Below, in pieces: positions 11,700 through 22,988 of a stretch of 64,000 nucleotides of DNA. Both the position numbers and the translations under genes were made by a program. How positions within the stretch are numbered: position 1 is the stretch's first letter; each line of letters opens with the position of its first letter. Origin of the DNA: Microvelia longipes (taxonomy: Eukaryota > Arthropoda > Insecta > Hemiptera > Veliidae); assembly GCA_018340805.1 (NCBI GenBank), contig JACMZG010001913.1, forward strand, positions 28,348,502 to 28,412,501, written 5' to 3'. The notes under the pieces are model-generated. The model worked only from the letters and a program-made list of their open reading frames with translations, searched no databases and had not been told where the DNA came from.

Positions 11700-14630
11700 T
11701 ATATCCACGCACAAAACATTTTCCTATTTTTTTAATCTTAAGATGGTGAAAAGTGGAACAGATTGTGAGTCACATATTTTCTAAATACAATACTTAATTA
11801 TTCTAACATAGGAGATAGTAAAGTAAAATTAGCATAAATACAAAAAATGTAAGATACTTGACTTACAGTTGTTGCAACGGCCGTTGCTACAACTCCATGC
11901 GATCTCTCCGTCTCTGTAACAATAATTAAAAGGTGTCAGAAATATTAGTTAGTTACATCATTATATATATGAAAATGTTACAATCATATACGTGTAACAC
12001 GCTGTATTAAAATGGCGTTAACAGTTTGGGTTATTTTATGGTTTAGGATCTATATGTAATGCTTTTACACATACGTATGATAGTTATTAATGCTTCAAGG
12101 GTAGGAAGAAATATTTCCAGCTTAAGTTTGAGTTTGCTTCTAAGGCAAAAACGAAACTACATTAGCTCTCGAGGCCGACAAGCTGAGACAGTCTGGCAGC
12201 AAGGCACATTTTGCTTCCAGTTAAAGCTATATAACTTATAGTAAAGTCACAGCTGTAACATCAAAGCTTTTTGCCATGCCCCACAAACTATTTTACAATA
12301 TTTGTTTAAAGAACCTTTAAAAAAATAAATATTTAATATTAAAACCTTATTGTTGGCCTTTAGTACTTTTTTGCAACGTTTTATTGATAGGGTTTTAAAA
12401 TCTATTTTTATAGTAACCAGATGATACTGTTTTAATTAAAAGTCTTTGAGAAAACTTAGTCTATGTTGTGTTATCGATTGAGGGGGTAAAAAAGAAGGAG
12501 AACCTTTTCTTCGACATCTATGTTGTAGCTCAAATTTAAATTTCCGGAAACCACAACTAATTTGATTAAAAGAGTTACGTATCTAGAAAAAATAAACTGG
12601 CAGTTGCGATAATATTTGACACGCACTTATAGCCGTGTCAATTTTTGACAGAAGAATTGGCGAAGAAATCATTCGACCGCAAGACAAACTGCTCAGTATC
12701 TAGACTTGTAGGACCCTATACGCGGGCCGGCGAGAGTATCGGAGCAGATGAAAATGAGATAGACGTGTGGCTTATCCGCGGTACTTTATCGCAACACTGG
12801 CAACCACTATCGATAGATCTTTAGCGTCCCCTTCCTAACTGGAGTAGAAAGCTGGAAGAAAGGATATGTCGAAGAAGCCACCCTTCCACTGGTTAGAAGT
12901 TATTTTTCTATTTTTTTTATGTTTTTGGCATAACTTTTGTGAACGATATAAGCCATGTTTTAATTTACAACGTACATTGTATTTTAAATATGATTTAATC
13001 AAATAAGTAAATACAAATAAGTGTGAATGCATTTATTTTTATATACGAGTATATTACATTAAGGATATTTTATTTTAAAAAGTTAGGTATGTTATATTAC
13101 TGTTTTTTAATTAAAATAAATAAATAATTTTATACATATGTATACAAAAATCATAGTACATAATTACTAAAAAGTAAAAGTAAATCATTAAATAAAATAA
13201 ATTAAAAAATAAATCAAACATTTTAAAATAACATATTTTATTTCTTAAAGCGATAATAAAATAGTTAAAAATAAAATTTCTGCTAATTTGATAAAAATTG
13301 CTACCATGCAATTCAACTATGAGCAGACATTCTAATTTGACGTTGGTTGTTATAGCGTTTTTGGTTTGCTGTTATTTGCTGGTTTATAATTAATAAAAAA
13401 CAAAAGTTCCATTTTATTTTTTCATCTGTAAGAGCCAATAGGGCGATATTTGTATTGAAAATCCCCTGTGAGAAAGATGACAAAAGTAACGATGTTTAGA
13501 TTTTTGGTAAAAAGAATCTGCTTGGAGGCTTTCAATACAAGATAATGGAATCAGAGACCGGGGAATATTGCGGCAAGCTAAGAATGTAAATTTATTTCTC
13601 ATCCCATGCTCACTTCATTATTAAATTACTCTCGATTCATTTCTCTTGTCTACGAATAGAAAGCAACAGGAAAGCAAGTGAATCACTTCAGTCTTTGTTA
13701 ATTCGTTACTATAACAGTAACACTAATTTTCAATATGCATAATCATTAATTAACACTTAATTATATCTTCGAACCCTTTTCTCGTCCTCTGACAGGAAAG
13801 ATGAGTTTCCCAGTTGTAAGCTGTCCAGGTCAGTACCCCACTCTATGTTGCTTAACATTAGTGATCAGGGAAAGACTATAGATCAGTCACAACGCTGATT
13901 AGTGTAAATTAACCAAATCTGTTATTATTATTAATTAATTAATAACCAACTACCTATTCGTTCAACATGTTCTGAGCAATACTTTATAAAAGAATGTAAA
14001 TGCAATGAAGGATTTCCGTTGATTCCGTCAAATTTCTTTGATCTGTTGAGGTTTCCGTTAAATTTGCTCCCCAGTGGAAAAAATAAATGAACATCTAACA
14101 GTCACTGACAAACGGTGTTCATGCTACCAAACATGTGTCCTAATAATACAACAAAATACCCTATGTGAATAATCTAAACCATAATAAACTTAGAGAGTGT
14201 TCGTGTGAACCGATCGAGCTGAATTAGTCAATGTCATAGCTGCTATTTTACCCCTACCACCAAAGTGACCAAAGTTAAGTTGGCGAACTCTTTTTCATCT
14301 TTTCTTAAGATGAGTGATAGGTAACCTCACGGTTCTCGATATAACCTGTTAACAACAACGTGCTTTCCTTTGTTTACGCTTTGATATGCTCGTCATAACT
14401 TTCAAAATCTTGTTTATGTCTTGTGTAGATTCTTATTAATCTTACATAGAGCAATACTATTTAGTCTACAGCTCCATGCTTTATTTGATCTCATTATATC
14501 ATTTTAAGAAAACAGAGGCCTTCTTCTGAACTTATAGAAAGACAATACGATGCAAATAAAAAAAACGAAGATAAAAAAATCCCCCCCCCCCCACTGGTTT
14601 AGATCAAACCATGCTAAATTTGATGGCTCA
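11700..14630. other. Gene-free stretch
   Basis: Nearly 3 kb in which no ORF over 66 codons, RNA gene or repeat boundary could be supported. 12600-12850 is GC-richer and looks more unique than its surroundings. 13030-13310 is extremely AT-rich. A poly-C tract lies at 14581-14592. If a host intron exists in the window, this is one candidate place. Confidence 0.4.
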
Positions 14631-16163
14631 ACAGAAATTAACTAATAACAACGTATTGTAACGTTAAAATAAATACGTTTCATTCAAGACGGGAAAAAAG
14701 AGGCCAAAATATACAAAAAACAGTAAAATTGGCAAAGATGTTGGTAGACCTGAATCAAATAACCCGCCTTTTTTCAGTCACTTTGATGAGCAAAGCCCCC
14801 TTGATATTGAGACACACCCACCGAGTACCTTCAACTATTAATCCAGAACAACATGCCGGAAAACTATCCTTTGGTAAGATCAATCTGATCCGTTAGTACT
14901 CACAAACGTAGCCTTGATATCCACTATATACAGATAAATCTACAGAAATCAAGAAAATCCACCTACGCATTATGTCACCTTCATGAAGATAAAGGCTGCA
15001 TATTTCATTTATTCATGAGCCATACACTATTAAAAATAAAGTATATCGATTTTTAAACTCGTACGGAATTCTCCTTGGAGGAATTACAAATAAAATAAGA
15101 GCCGGTATTATTTTAACTAATCTAAATATTGTGTTAATCATAAACACTGAAATTTCAAATGAAGATATGGTATGGGTAATTTAAAAGTCATTATTTTTAC
15201 ATTTTAGGCTGCCAGTATTTATCTGGATAAAAATTTATATACAGAATCAAAAATAATCTATCAAAAAATAATCTGCTTCGTTTAGATAGCAATGCAAGAA
15301 ATATATCATGATATGATAGATTATCAGGGTAAAATAATTTGAAGGTTTTCTAGCTTGTAATAATTTACTAATACCAACTTTCAAACAATAAGAGCCAGTT
15401 GCAATCCTGATCTAACAATAGTCAATTATTCTATAACAGTGGAGTCTCTCAACTTAGCCTTAACATCCGCTTGCATAAAATCAATGCTTCGTCAAAAGAG
15501 GTCATTCAATAGAAACAGGAAAAAGTTTCTTGGTGCTGGTCTGAGGATACAGAAAACATGAGAAAAAAGCGAGAGAACGAGGAAAAATAGCATAAAAACT
15601 AAAATGGATGAAGAATTAAGAACAACTAGGAAATCATTATTCTATAAATTACAAAAACCATATAAAACAATTATTTAACAAGGAAAACAGGACTCGTGGA
15701 AAGAGTTTTTCACCGATGTTTTAAATCCACTGAAAACTGCTTATAGAACCGCTGTAAATAAAATCAAGCCCGCACAAATCCTAACAACTTTGCAACAGAA
15801 TGATGATACATTAAGTAAATAAATAATTTCTTACCAAAAGATGACCCGAGAACTGATAATACTTTTCATAGCTTAGTCTTAGAAAAGAAATTTTATCAAA
15901 ATCAGCAAATCCCAGATACGATCCTCCTTTCATTAAATTCGAAATTAAATCAGGTTTATCTAGATCACTTAATGGTAAGGCACCAGGTGAAGAAGAAACC
16001 TCAAACGAAATTTTGAAAAAGGTTTTGACTGTATTCCAAAATTCGTTTCAGCTTTATACAATGAATGTTTCATGAGAGTGATGTATCCGAAATGCTGGAA
16101 AATATCATCTATAATAACAATCTTAAACCCTGGAAAAGAACATATGAAAACTACTAGAAAGTA

Positions 16164-16954
16164 AATAAATAAATAAATAGCCTTTATTTCCATCATGTTT
16201 TACAAGTCATAAAACTTTAGGTTATTGTCATTTTTTTTATTTTAAACAGAAAAATTATTTATTTGCACTTAATATTAGGTAGTGAAATAACTAATTTAAA
16301 AAAATAATATAAAATAAATAAATGAAAGAAATATTTAAACAAATAATTAAAATTAAGGATAGTATCAATAAATGAACTTAAAATTAATACCAAGCTTACT
16401 TACTATTATATACAACATTTAACATTAAAAATACATAAATGAACAATAGATTTAAAACAACTAATAACATTAAATAAAATATATATGTGTATATTGAAAC
16501 ACAGCAATCATTTCTTAGACTTGAGAGACCTATTGACAAACTCCTGATGAGTATAGAAAGGATTTTCTATAAGATATTCCTTAATATACTTTTTAAAGGG
16601 TTTTTCAGGCAATTCTTGAATGTCTTCTCCTAGACTATTAAAGTATTTAATGCCTAGTATGTTATGACCAACTTCTGATTTTTTTAGTCTGCGGGCTGGT
16701 ATGACCAGAGCGTCTTTATTTTTTGTGTTATAGTCGTGTGTCAGGCTGTTTTTGTCAAATAAATTAATATTCTTCTTGATATACAATAAAGTATAGTAGA
16801 TAAATAAGTTTATAACTGTCATAATTTTTAGTTTTCTAAAATGAGTCAAACAAGTATCGTCACGCTGCAGTCCTAATATAATACGTATAATCTTTTTTTG
16901 TTGTAAGAGTAGCGGATTAGTATTGGTATGACCCCACATAATTATGCCATAGCT
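16164..16954 (-). mobile_element. Jockey/CR1-type retrotransposon, 5'-truncated, nested
   Basis: A 791-bp insertion inside the older plus-strand RT gene. Its 3' end (left) has an AATAAAGG word followed by TTTA repeats, a typical tail for these clades. AAGTA flanks both sides (16159-16163 and 16955-16959). Taking the insert with one AAGTA out puts the host RT back in frame, from MKTTRK to YRPIS. The 5' end is truncated within the RT region, as target-primed reverse transcription often leaves it. Confidence 0.85.
16508..16951 (-). CDS. Jockey/CR1 RT C-terminal fragment
   Basis: Open frame with no stop from the insert's 5' edge to its own stop (about 147 codons; the first Met codon gives 143). 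It opens with SYGIIMWG, the motif after the RT thumb, then QQKKIIRIILGL, the TLLYIKKN segment, HDYNTKNK, and GIKYFNSLGEDIQELP. That order is the standard C-terminal region following RT in Jockey/CR1 elements. RT catalytic motifs are absent because of 5' truncation, so it has no activity of its own. The lack of stops shows it is younger than its host element. Confidence 0.85.
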   Translation of the reverse strand, partial: YGIIMWGHTNTNPLLLQQKKIIRIILGLQRDDTCLTHFRKLKIMTVINLFIYYTLLYIKKNINLFDKNSLTHDYNTKNKDALVIPARRLKKSEVGHNILGIKYFNSLGEDIQELPEKPFKKYIKEYLIENPFYTHQEFVNRSLKSKK

Positions 16955-17399
16955 AAGTACAGACCAATAAGCTTATTATCATGATTAGCAAAACTTTTGA
17001 AAAGGCTGATGGTTGATTGGTTGATAGAATCATGCATTACCTACACTCGCATAATGTACTAAGCCAAAACCAATACGGATTCCGACCGCAAACTAATGCT
17101 GCAGATGCAACTATGAAAGTGAACCTTTTGTTAAAAGTAATTTGAAAAAATACATGTCCGAGTAGCTCTAGTTTCTCTTAATGTAAAAGAGGCTATTGAT
17201 GCTGTTTGGTGGGCTGTTGGCCTAGGATTATTCATCGTCTCAAAATATTATACTGTCCAGCAAATTTAATAACTCTAGTTCAATCATATTTTAAAGATGG
17301 ATCTTGCAAATTATCCATAGATTTCTTTTGTAACATTGCACCAACACGGCACTCTTTTTAAGGCTTTCACTTTCAATTCATGGTCATTTAGGCCCAAAG

Positions 17400-18890
17400 T
17401 CTTATCGACTCTTTGTCAGTTTTATTACATTCAGCTCATCAAGAAAAATTGTATCCTTAATTTAATCAATATTTTTTAAATAATGCTGAATCAGCAAACA
17501 GGATTAATAAAGTTTTGTATCAAGTTCGATTTAAAAATATAAATTCTTCATGAGAGCGTGATTACAACAATCCGCTAGAAACACAAATATATATCATTAG
17601 TGAATGTTTTCAAAGGAAATGCGTTGAAATAAGAGCCAAATTTTGAGTGGACAAGAATCCACTTCTGGTCATCCTCAGTTTAGAAACACAGTATGAACAA
17701 GAAATGTAAAAACTAGATGTTGCAAACTAAATGTTCTTTTGTTTGTTTGATAAATGTTTACTTCAACTAATACTACTTAATAGTATTCATTACTTCAATA
17801 AAATAACCAAAATAATAGTATTCAACACTTTTAACTTTTTTACTACTAGCTTTGTTCTAGATTTATTAGTTTTTGTTTTCTTCTGTTTATTTAGACTAAG
17901 GATGGACATTCCATTTATTAGATTATAAGTGGAATGTTGGGTTTTGTTGTTTTTATTGTTTTCATCATACTTGGTGATAAGTCTTATTCGTTTATACCAG
18001 TCTATTAGTATTTTAAACAATTTTTAATATTCAGTGATAAACGACGATATAAGTTTCGAAGTTTAGACTAATCCTGCTTCAAAAATTGTTAAAAAGAATA
18101 GTATGGATGTAGTTGTGTGAAACCACTATTAAGAAGCGATGATGAATAGAGCAAAGATACAACTAACTCATTCAAAATAATAGTGAAATAGAATTAATTT
18201 TATCCCACTGTAAATTAGTTTTACAATAAATACTCAAAACAAATATTTAGTGTTGAGTAAATTGAAAGGCTTAAAGGAGCAATCTAGGGGTGTGAAACTT
18301 AAAGCGGGAATTCCACAGGGAAATTCCCGCCCAACAAAGCAAATTGCTCCTGTATTACCTTCTCGTCTCTGGGCCGGTAATTTCAGACGAGAAATTCCAC
18401 TTCATTTCCAAAACATTTTTCTTAAGCTACTCAGCCAGGGTAATCTCAGGATATTTTACTCTTTCCACGTTTAATAAATTAAACGTAAAAGAAAAAATAA
18501 AGTTACCACAATTAAGATGAAGCTAAGGTTATAATTTGATGTGCAAGGTAAGTAGGATGTAAGTCTTGTCTACTTAACTGCAGTAATATACATCTATACA
18601 TCGATACATCGATACTATACAGATACAGCGATCTATCTAAGCGATCGATCTATGCAGCGATACATCTGTGAACCGGCAGATTTTGTGTATTAATCTAACC
18701 ATATCGTCCCCATCAGGATTTTTAAATCCTATTATTTAAAATGTATATATATTAAGTAATAATTAATACACAAAAGTATGTTTTCTTTATTTAAAAAAAA
18801 TCTCTATGGAAAGAACCACAGCTAAAAGCTGATTTAGATTGATTTAGTAATATAAATATTAAGCTATTAAAATGTAATATTAGTGGTATG
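17400..18890. other. Gene-free stretch
   Basis: AT-rich, without coding evidence. A 28-nt hairpin (GCGGGAATT with its complement) is at 18303-18331, and a CATTCCA/TGGAATG hairpin near 17907-17935. 18590-18665 is a GATACATCGAT/GCGATC-rich patch. Confidence 0.45.
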
Positions 18891-18894
18891 ATAT

Positions 18895-19020
18895 GATCCA
18901 TTTCAGGTGTTTTAAGACCTCATGAGAAGTTCTTAAAACACAAAGTTTTCTGTTTTTTCACAAAGTTGTCTGTCTATATGTGCGTGTCTGTTATCATCGT
19001 AGCTCCCATTGTCCATGCAT
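18895..19020 (+). repeat. R5S repeat, 5' module fragment
   Basis: TCAGGTGTTTTAAGACCTC, CACAAAGTTGTCTGTC and TTATCATCGTAGCTCCC in family order. Truncated on both sides. Confidence 0.7.
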
Positions 19021-19201
19021 AAATAAATTATATATATATACCGACTGCTTTTACATCGACCTAAGCATATCTTCCCCTATCAGGGAATTTTTAAATCTGA
19101 TTATTCTAAATTTTTATATTTTAAGTAAGAATTAATACACAAGAGTAATTTTTCTCTACTATGGAAGAACTACAAGTAAAAGCTGATGTATATTGATTTA
19201 G

Positions 19202-19349
<148 letters not shown>

Positions 19350-19834
19350 TATTAAACCAATAATATAATAAAATAAAGATATATTAGTTATAATAAAGAA
19401 TAAAAATAACCTTTCCTTTTTTTATATAAACAATAACAGAAATATAACATACAATAAATAAAACAATAAAATTTAAGTATATTAAAATAAATAAAAAAAT
19501 TAAATTGCACTCTTACACCTCATTCATTATATTTTTTATATTATATTGCATTATATTATATAATGTAATGTATTATTAAATTACTATACAAAAAAAATAA
19601 AATAAAAGATTAAGAACACAGTCATACTTATATATAACTACTAAACATGCACAATTGATTACATTACACGTAATACTAAACACGCAATTAGATAGTCAAA
19701 CAACGTACTTAGTTAATGACTATTAAATTAATTAAAATATAAATTAATAAATCTATTAAGTTATAAGTAAAAATTGCTCTTTAAAATTTATATGTAATTT
19801 GTTTGCTAATTAAATATCGAAATCTTTGAAACTA

Positions 19835-20080
19835 ACGTTAAAAGAATTATTAGACAAGAATTCTTTAATGTATAATAAAGAGCAAGAAAATATTCTTTTC
19901 GTAATATTTCTTATCAAGTAATAGTTTTTTTTAGTTTTCTCTTAAATATAATTACATCTTTTAATTCTATTAGCTGGTTAGGTAATTTATTATATAACTT
20001 AGGTCCGAGATATAAAGGAGATTTCTTAAAATTTTATCATTTATGACTATTTATTTCTAATTTAGTATTGTTTTTAATAG
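19835..20080 (-). pseudogene. Jockey/CR1-type RT C-terminal tail
   Basis: Minus-strand translation gives KKSPLYLGPKLYNKLPNQL, then IELKDVIIFKRKLKKTIT and a stop. This is the same domain end as in the copy at 16.5 kb (YFNSLG...LPEKPFKKYIKEYL). Two adjacent stops precede the block, so the upstream frame is broken. About 430 bp of AT-rich DNA separates it from the (TA)n tract and may be its 3' UTR. On the other side it abuts an R5S copy. Confidence 0.75.
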
Positions 20081-20084
20081 CATT

Positions 20085-20600
20085 TTTACTCTTGTTTAAC
20101 TGGGCAACGCTCTGGTAATTGACACAAACAAAACTTAACCACTAAAAGTTGAAACTTTGTACAAAAACAATATTTAGATGTTTTTGTGCTATTCGGAAAA
20201 TAATCTTTTTTTATGATGTCATTAACCCGCAATAATGACAGCAAAATGCTGAGATCAGATTGAGATTTGGCACGCATGTACTGATGTATAAAACTAACAT
20301 ATGTGCCAAGTTTCATCTTATTATCAGCATTAGTTCATTTCTTATCACATGACTTGTGTACGTTTTTTTATAAAACTGTAAAAAATCGGAAAATTATCTA
20401 TTCGAGTTGAAATTTGGTACAAATGTACACCTTCACGTAATAAATGAGAGCACTAAGTTTCGTTTTAATATGACAAGCATAACCATGATTGTTGGATCAT
20501 TAAAGTTAAGCAGCATCGAGCTTGGTCAGTGCATGGATTGGTGAACACCAGGAATGTACGTTTAGACTACTTTCTTATCCGGACTACTATACAAATAATT
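20085..20600 (+). repeat. R5S repeat with well-kept 5S-like segment
   Basis: Contains three related modules, each with a TTGARATTTGGYAC-like word, then the 5S-like part at about 20488-20552: AAAGTTAAGCAGCATCGAGC followed by TTGGTCAGTGCATGGATTGG and TGAACACCAGGAA. This follows the 5S rRNA order box A, intermediate element, box C. The copy ends soon after, lacking the GCGAAGCGAG part. Confidence 0.8.
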
Positions 20601-20866
20601 TAAGTCCAAGTATCAGATTCACAGTTTTCCGATCATAACTCAATTAGTAAAAGAATACAATTTTAGTCCAATGTTAAAAACTAAATTTTAAGAATCATGT
20701 TATAAAATCAAAAGGAATAGAAAATAACTCCTAACTCCTTTGTAGATTCAGATCTAGTAAGAACATGATAAATTTTGATAATGAATTTAAAAATAAGTAT
20801 GAAAAGGAAATATATGTTTCCAATATACCGCCGGGGACCTCCGAGAAAGAAATATTTTGATATAAG

Positions 20867-20940
20867 ACTCCTTGCTGGGATCGAACCATAGATCTTTAGG
20901 TTAAAATCAAATTGTTAACCGACTGCGCCAAAGAGGTGAA
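20867..20940 (-). tRNA. tRNA-like sequence (pseudogene or SINE head)
   Basis: Minus strand: TTGGCGCAGTCGGTTAAC matches the D arm and A box, and TATGGTTCGATCCC matches the T arm and B box, with spacing close to a tRNA. The anticodon region contains TTTTAACC. The overall series most resembles tRNA-Asn, with one base lost in the anticodon arm and mispairs in the T stem. It is unlikely to be functional. A SINE body beyond it was not identified. Confidence 0.6.
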
Positions 20941-21147
20941 AACGAGCAACATTATAAAAATGTTTTTTTCTGATAAAGATTTTACGTGCCTGCCGATCCT
21001 GAGGACTGGAGAACAAATAGTCCATATCAGTCTCCTAAACATTTATTTATTTATTTAACGATTATTTAAACCGGCGAAATTGAGACAAAAGTCTCCTCTT
21101 CCATTCCGCCAGCACACAAACAATACAATTAATTCATACAAATAATT

Positions 21148-21193
21148 CATCAGAAAATAATGACAGATATTAATCTGTCATTATTTTCTGATG
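21148..21193. repeat. Perfect 46-nt hairpin
   Basis: Two 21-nt arms (from CATCAGAAAATAATGACAGAT) are exactly complementary around ATTA. No terminator or gene is adjacent. Confidence 0.95.
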
Positions 21194-22144
21194 ACAGGCA
21201 TCGAACATTTATTCGAGTCGTTACCCACTCTTTTAAAAACTAACCCCTCAGTAAAAATAACATTAAAGTACAGCTGAAAATTTGTTGGGCATTAATTAAA
21301 ACTTTTGTTGGGAGTAATAGACCGGACGTGCCGTGCATATTAATTTCGGACGTCGCTTTTTTCCGCTTTTATTTTATTTAGCATTAATTATTCGTGTGAT
21401 AGAATATTCATTTATTAAAGGTTATTTTGCCGATGTATTCTTGTAATTACTGGGTTTGCATTTGATTGTTATGAGCCTACCCTATCTCACAGATCATTCA
21501 AGCGGGTCATATCAAATCAAAGCAGGTAAAAACACGTGATATCTCCAATTTTAATATAATCTGGCTGACAAATAGGCATCATAGAAATAATACATTAATA
21601 GTTCATTAATGTATTAAATACAAGGAATGTATGGCATTTTCCTTCAAGAACCACTGACATCCCCTGAATATTTAATGTTAATCTGACAAACGGTCTTCGA
21701 AAACGCTGGCAGAAAAAATAGACAAGATTTCTATAAATTTGATAAAAGAATGAAACAATGTTAATAATTAAAGTGGCAATTATTTACTTCGTTCACACGC
21801 GGGGTTCAACCTCCTTTGGGGTTCATACGTTTTTTTTTTCACCGTGAGAAGTGAGTTTTACTGGTAAACCCCTTGCCAAACCCACGTCTGAACAGAGTAA
21901 TTGTTTGTTTTTACAATATTGCCAACATTTTGAGTTGAGCAACTTCGGAGCAACAGACAGAAATGAAAAAGCTAAAAAAATTATCGACGACCTATGAGCA
22001 CTTTTTATGCGCTAACAATGTTTTAAAACTGATTTCATAATTTTGTTTATCATACATTTGATTTAACGTCGATCTATAAATTTATCAATTGAAGTACAAA
22101 GCTTTTAGCTTATGTAATGATAATACATAAAACATGAAAGGAAA

Positions 22145-22350
22145 AAAGGATATTGGGTACCTTTGACCTTTTCTTGGTATTTTCTAATTGTCTACGCTAA
22201 TATCCTCATCACTTCGGACTCGCTTTGCTCGTCCTTAAAAAGAACCAATTTTCATCCTATCGTTGGAACTTAACAAAATTGTTCCGACAAAAACCGTTGA
22301 TATACTTGCCGTTTAAATAAAACGTGGCACACATGTTTCATACTCGTACC
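22145..22350 (-). repeat. R5S repeat, 3' end fragment
   Basis: On the minus strand it carries GACGAGCAAAGCGAGTCC and a GGTACCCAATATCC-like tail. The 5S-like portion is largely missing, although the preceding ATCAACGGTTTTTGTCGG area is present. Confidence 0.6.
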
Positions 22351-22379
22351 AATTTTTACCTTACATGGTTTGTTTTTCG

Positions 22380-22585
22380 ATTCTGTTATTTTTTAAACAA
22401 AAGCCTTCAGCCTCTTGGCCGTTTCGTGGCCACAGTTTATCTTATTACTAGTTAATAAATATCATACTGCCACGATATATGCGAATTTTCAAACGTATTA
22501 CTCAAAAAACGTAATATAATTACATCATGTTATAAATGTCAATCAATACAACCGAAATTAATGTTTAGTAGACAACATGACATCC
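22380..22585 (+). repeat. Dispersed repeat shared with 27597-27880
   Basis: AGCCTCTTGGCCG, CATACTGCCACGA, GCGAATTTTCAAA and TGTCAATCAATACAACC recur in the same order at 27605-27845. Function unknown. Confidence 0.65.
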
Positions 22586-22638
22586 CCAAACTATGATTTC
22601 AACATCAGGAATTGCGGTTTTGTTTCTGGTATTATGAC

Positions 22639-22988
22639 ACACATACGGTTTGAGCCTTTTTGAGGTCAATTTTTTACTGTTTCATTCCGATGCATAGAAG
22701 CGTTCAAAAGTTACAAAGACCTAAGGTGAGCGTTAATGGAATTCATCTTAATAAAAGAGGAAGAAGTCTCTCCACAAAAATAGATTTCTTTATAGCAAAG
22801 CGCTTTCAACCTAACAAGAGGTCATCATCAGTTCTAGCCGTTGAATAAAGAAGAGGGTGATAGATGAGTCTTACAGTTCAAATATCAAAGATAGACTTTT
22901 TCCTCTTTTATTCAAAAGTTATCGTGTCTCATAGAAATGTCTAGGAACAAACGAAAACCTTATATGTATTTATTTATTTATATATGCA
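22639..22988 (-). mobile_element. 350-bp insert with hammerhead-like core and 48-bp direct repeats
   Basis: Identical 48-bp copies at 22591-22638 and 22989-23036 bracket the insert, as a target-site duplication would. The target is RT coding sequence, so the duplicated string belongs to the host element. The insert holds a hammerhead-like core and words shared with 49.67-49.96 kb (GCTTTGC, TTTTTGTGGAGA). Size and content fit a retrozyme or Penelope-derived fragment. On the plus strand, 22720-22780 reads VNGIHLNKRGRSL, which resembles the end of an SGNH esterase as in some CR1 ORF1s; this is weak. Confidence 0.6.
22793..22840 (-). ncRNA. Hammerhead-ribozyme-like motif
   Basis: Minus strand: CTGATGA, an arm pair GACCT/AGGTT with a six-base loop, GAAA, then GCGCTT. 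The conserved CUGANGA and GAAA boxes are intact. AGCGCT after GAA is self-complementary, as in dimeric hammerheads of Penelope-like elements. Stem II needs one bulged U, and stem I pairs only partly (about 4 of 5). Activity cannot be judged from sequence. Confidence 0.45.

Larger units (their letters stand above)
14640..17400 (+). pseudogene. R1/LOA-like non-LTR retrotransposon, decayed and split
   Basis: Conceptual translation, moving between frames, gives an APE-type endonuclease start (QINLQKSRKSTYALC, from 14931), more endonuclease (RAGIILTNL near 15100; NPDLTIV near 15400), a linker (SWKEFF), then reverse transcriptase: LNGKAPG (15968), ILNPGKEH, YRPISLLS (16958) and NQYGFRPQTNAADAT (from about 17070). 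Stops and frameshifts are many, and the RT catalytic YADD region is not found, so the copy is dead and 3'-incomplete. The interruption at 16164-16954 is a separate insertion on the other strand. When alive it would have copied its RNA at a nicked target. Clade placement is by motif style only; related APE-type clades are possible. Confidence 0.8.

Noticed and set aside
18250..18474. ORF with KLKAGIPQGN, like the RT GVPQGS motif
   Set aside because: No flanking RT motifs in order, and the motif overlaps a GC hairpin; probably chance. It could still be a far-displaced part of the 15-17 kb RT.
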